DNA of 43,644 nt from a bacterium (GTDB lineage Bacteria; Zhuqueibacterota; QNDG01). Position 1 is the first letter of the stretch; each line of letters opens with the position of its first letter. Below the pieces are notes generated by a model, which had not been told where the DNA came from, made no database searches, and saw only the letters and a program-made list of their open reading frames with translations. The stretch spans positions 1 to 43,644 of the forward strand of contig JAGGVB010000011.1 in the NCBI GenBank assembly GCA_021158245.1. Reading direction: 5' to 3'. Shown here one piece after another: positions 41,901 through 43,644 of this stretch. The translations under genes were made by a program, and so were the position numbers.

Positions 41901-42060
41901 CGAACGCCCGGAAGGGCAAACTGTTTGAGCCCGGCTATTCAATTAAAAAATATAATAGTAAAGCCGGGGGAGTTTTTGCCCTTCAGAGAGTTTTTTAGCA
42001 TTTTTAGGAAATTTCCAGCAGCCGGCGTTTTTTGGGCACTTTTTTTGAAAAAAGTGCCTT
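41901..42060. repeat. nested inverted-repeat element
   Basis: GAAGGGCAAACT (41911-41922) pairs with AGTTTTTGCCCTTC (41971-41984, two extra T). Inside it CCCGGCT (41930-41936) pairs with AGCCGGG (41962-41968). A separate hairpin GGCACTTTTTT/AAAAAAGTGCC lies at 42035-42058. No open frame is supported. The segment resembles intergenic repeats common in other bacterial genomes (memory, unchecked). Confidence 0.6.
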
Positions 42061-42245
42061 CAAGTAATTTCAATAAGATCACAAGGTTAAACTTGAGACA
42101 AAAACTATTCCCTAATATTAAACACAAAGATCGACATTAATAAAGAAAAGGAGCGGTTTAGGCCTTTTCCTGCAGCAATATAATAAGACTGATAAACGAA
42201 AATGTTAATAATGCAGGTATTTTAAAAAAAGTTTTTGAATGAAAA

Positions 42246-42286
42246 TTACCCAAATACTTCCAACTAAAACTCGGAAGAACCAAAAA
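42246..42286 (-). repeat. dispersed repeat module A, inverted copy
   Basis: On the minus strand TTTTGGTTCTTCCGAGTT continues to AGTTGGAAGTATTTGG. It matches 8170-8210 at about 36 of 41 positions, in the opposite orientation. Confidence 0.75.
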
Positions 42287-42322
42287 ACTAAACAATTCTT
42301 CTTTAAAAATATATTATCAAAT

Positions 42323-42748
42323 TTATCTAATAATCAAAGGTAATGTCAGAGGAGGAAGATTCATTCTAGCCATAGTATTAAAGACAAATTCTCTAAAGAA
42401 AGGATAAGTTGTCAATGGTAGAGAGATGTTCTTATAAATATCAAAAAACTCTTCATTAAAATTAAAATTAGTACTGAACATCAACTGAAATGTAGCTGAC
42501 ACTTTAAAAATTAATTCATTAGTATCCGAACTTTTAACATTTAAAGTGTATACATGATTTATTACAACAACATCTTCCAAAGTTTCAGTAATTTTTACCC
42601 TATGTTTGATATTAACAATTCCTGAAACGTTTTCAGTACTATTTAACACGCAATCAGATTTGATTAATCTTATACTATCAAGACTTAATTCCTTTAATAG
42701 TTTTCTATACTGATCCGGCTCCATTTCCATTTTAACTTTCTTAGCCAA
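42323..42748 (-). CDS. SecB-like chaperone of a toxin-antitoxin-chaperone module
   Basis: 141 residues. Resembles the SecB export chaperone family. The C-terminal block TTYPFFREFVFNTMARMN then LPPLTLPLI (about 113-138) corresponds to the conserved PYARE...FPQLNLAPV region of E. coli SecB. Upstream strands such as FKVSATFQLMFS (81-92) fit the SecB beta-sheet. Start is TTG at 42748 with AAGGAG five to six bases upstream; no better start exists. It begins 22 bases after the antitoxin gene on the same strand. In known TAC systems such a SecB-like protein binds and stabilises the antitoxin rather than (or besides) serving export; that role here is inference. Low GC. Confidence 0.8.
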   Translation of the reverse strand: MAKKVKMEMEPDQYRKLLKELSLDSIRLIKSDCVLNSTENVSGIVNIKHRVKITETLEDVVVINHVYTLNVKSSDTNELIFKVSATFQLMFSTNFNFNEEFFDIYKNISLPLTTYPFFREFVFNTMARMNLPPLTLPLIIR

Positions 42749-42770
42749 AATTACTCCTTATAATTTATTA

Positions 42771-43370
42771 TCATGTTGCATATTTTTTCATTCTATCTTT
42801 ACCGGGCAAATTCTCATTTGTAAATACATTTTCAGTAAATCGTCTGTATTTAGGCGGCACGTTGTTAATATCAAACTTTTCTATATTTAATCTTTCCATA
42901 CCGGTTCTTATTTGTCTTGTATTCAGCAGAACCATGTCCATTTTATTACTTAACATATTAGCTATCTTTATAAAATTATATTTTTCAGCATATCCGCTTA
43001 AAAGATTTGAGACATACGAATTTAAACTTATTTCGTTGTCCTCTGCTTGTTCAGTCAATTTTGCATGCAAAATTTTCGGAATTCTTAAAAGAAATTTTCC
43101 GCTGAAATTTATATTTTTCTCAGTATCATGAACCTTTGGCAAAGGTATTTTTATACCCCTTCTTATATGATCCTCAAAATAATTTCTTTTTATATTCTCA
43201 AGTTCTTCTACTGCTTCGCTTATTGTATTGCCTGTTCCGAGAAACGCACCGCTTCCAAGTTCCGGAATATATGCAACATAATAGCTATCTTCATCCTCAT
43301 TAACATAATCAATCTTAATTGAATAATGAAGATTCAAATAATAATCCAGCAATTCTTTCTTATTCATCAT
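42771..43370 (-). CDS. hicB: HicB-type antitoxin with C-terminal extension
   Basis: 199 residues from the ATG at 43370 (AGGGA upstream); that start overlaps the stop of the toxin gene in ATGATGAATAA. Residues ~18-80 are the partial-RNase-H HicB fold: YYVAYIPELGSGAFLGTG, ISEAVEELENIKRNYFEDHI, and IPLPK. Residues ~90-127 are a ribbon-helix-helix DNA-binding segment (FSGKFLLRIPKILHAKL, NEISLNSYVSNLLSGY). A further ~72 residues (128-199) follow, rich in hydrophobic and aromatic residues (YNFIKIANML, VPPKYRRFTENVF). Ordinary HicB proteins end soon after the DNA-binding part. The extra tail is a candidate chaperone-addiction region for the SecB-like protein encoded next. Confidence 0.85.
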   Translation of the reverse strand: MMNKKELLDYYLNLHYSIKIDYVNEDEDSYYVAYIPELGSGAFLGTGNTISEAVEELENIKRNYFEDHIRRGIKIPLPKVHDTEKNINFSGKFLLRIPKILHAKLTEQAEDNEISLNSYVSNLLSGYAEKYNFIKIANMLSNKMDMVLLNTRQIRTGMERLNIEKFDINNVPPKYRRFTENVFTNENLPGKDRMKKYAT

Positions 43371-43644
43371 AAATTTCCCTGATAAAATTGTAAGCTTCAA
43401 ATATGTGTTTTAAATAAATTTTTTTACATTTTCTGTTTTTCATGCAAACAGTATATTCACCGGCATAATTACAGTTAAGGTGTTCATAATAATCTTTAAG
43501 CAAATCATGTGCCAGTATCCAGTGAGAACCTTTGCCTGCTTTTCTGAAAGTAAATCCGTAATTATCACTCAGATAGCTACAGAGCTTAACTACTTGATTC
43601 CATTCAAGTTGAGATGGTATTCCGTGATTTTCCCAAAATGAAAA
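43360..43644 (-). CDS. hicA: HicA-type mRNA interferase toxin, 5' end outside window
   Basis: The last 94 residues of a frame that stays open to the window edge. It contains LEWNQVVKLCSYLSDNYGF, then RKAGKGSHWILAH with the HicA-type GSH histidine (H41 of the visible part), and EYTVCMKNRKCKKIYLKHIF. This is the small double-stranded-RNA-binding-like fold of HicA, which cleaves mRNA using that histidine. It is somewhat longer than the shortest HicA proteins. It overlaps the antitoxin start by a few bases, so toxin and antitoxin are translationally coupled, with the toxin first as in classic hicAB. Probably functional, though its N-terminus and promoter cannot be seen. Confidence 0.75.
   Translation of the reverse strand, partial: FSFWENHGIPSQLEWNQVVKLCSYLSDNYGFTFRKAGKGSHWILAHDLLKDYYEHLNCNYAGEYTVCMKNRKCKKIYLKHIFEAYNFIREIYDE

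Noticed and set aside
41925-42140. Short frames on both strands in the second repeat cluster
   Set aside because: They run through inverted repeats, lack ribosome sites and match no family; treated as repeat DNA.

Overview
The window is AT-rich bacterial DNA with ordinary bacterial gene structure (Shine-Dalgarno sites, sigma70- and sigma54-type promoters, rho-independent terminators, normal use of TGA as stop). The protein families point to an uncultured-type member of the FCB assemblage (Calditrichota / KSB1 / Ignavibacteria-like). These include a secreted beta-helix protein with a C-terminal FlgD-like 'NPFNPST' sorting domain, a GWxTD-type protein fused to a carboxypeptidase-regulatory domain, a DUF5916 outer-membrane protein, a CsgG lipoprotein, many 6-bladed propeller and FG-GAP proteins, and ABC exporters with TolC partners. 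This placement is inference from family content, not from a marker gene.

Layout: 1-6.7 kb, minus strand, is one operon for a TolC-linked ABC-2 exporter. Its order is TolC-like channel, a NEW3 protein with an HlyD-like hairpin at its N-terminus, a 111-aa mini-permease, a full permease, the ATPase and a second full permease cut by the window edge. A textbook sigma54 -24/-12 site lies just upstream. At 7-8.1 kb a secreted protein with a discoidin/NADase-type domain reads the other way. At 8.2-11.2 kb a repeat cluster abuts a decayed two-component system: a truncated response regulator and a propeller-sensor histidine kinase broken by a stop and a frameshift. At 11.3-15.6 kb lie an Asp/Glu racemase, a propeller lipoprotein, a one-piece L-serine dehydratase, a 5'-truncated sialidase-like fragment and a tiny Lys-rich protein. 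At 15.7-20.4 kb an operon encodes a beta-helix protein, a YVTN-propeller/phosphoesterase lipoprotein and a 39-aa membrane peptide.

20.8-31.9 kb is mostly housekeeping and envelope functions: RNA methyltransferase, DUF374 acyltransferase, small outer-membrane barrel, tRNA-Pro, CPD-reg/GWxTD protein, a candidate orphan small RNA, Zn-ribbon protein, PtsN-like EIIA, ManC, CoaE, acyl-CoA synthetase and CsgG lipoprotein. 32.2-41.7 kb holds a POT peptide transporter with an unusual extracytoplasmic insertion, a pair of MacB/FtsX-type permeases with an HlyD adaptor but no ATPase, a parvulin-type PPIase and DUF5916. 41.7-42.3 kb is a second repeat cluster that shares modules with the one at 8.2 kb. 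42.3 kb to the end holds what reads as a HicA toxin (cut by the edge), a HicB antitoxin with a long C-terminal extension and a SecB-like chaperone. This fits a toxin-antitoxin-chaperone (TAC) module and is the most interesting system in the window. The second is the TolC/ABC-2 operon, whose adaptor appears to have been rebuilt on a NEW3 scaffold.
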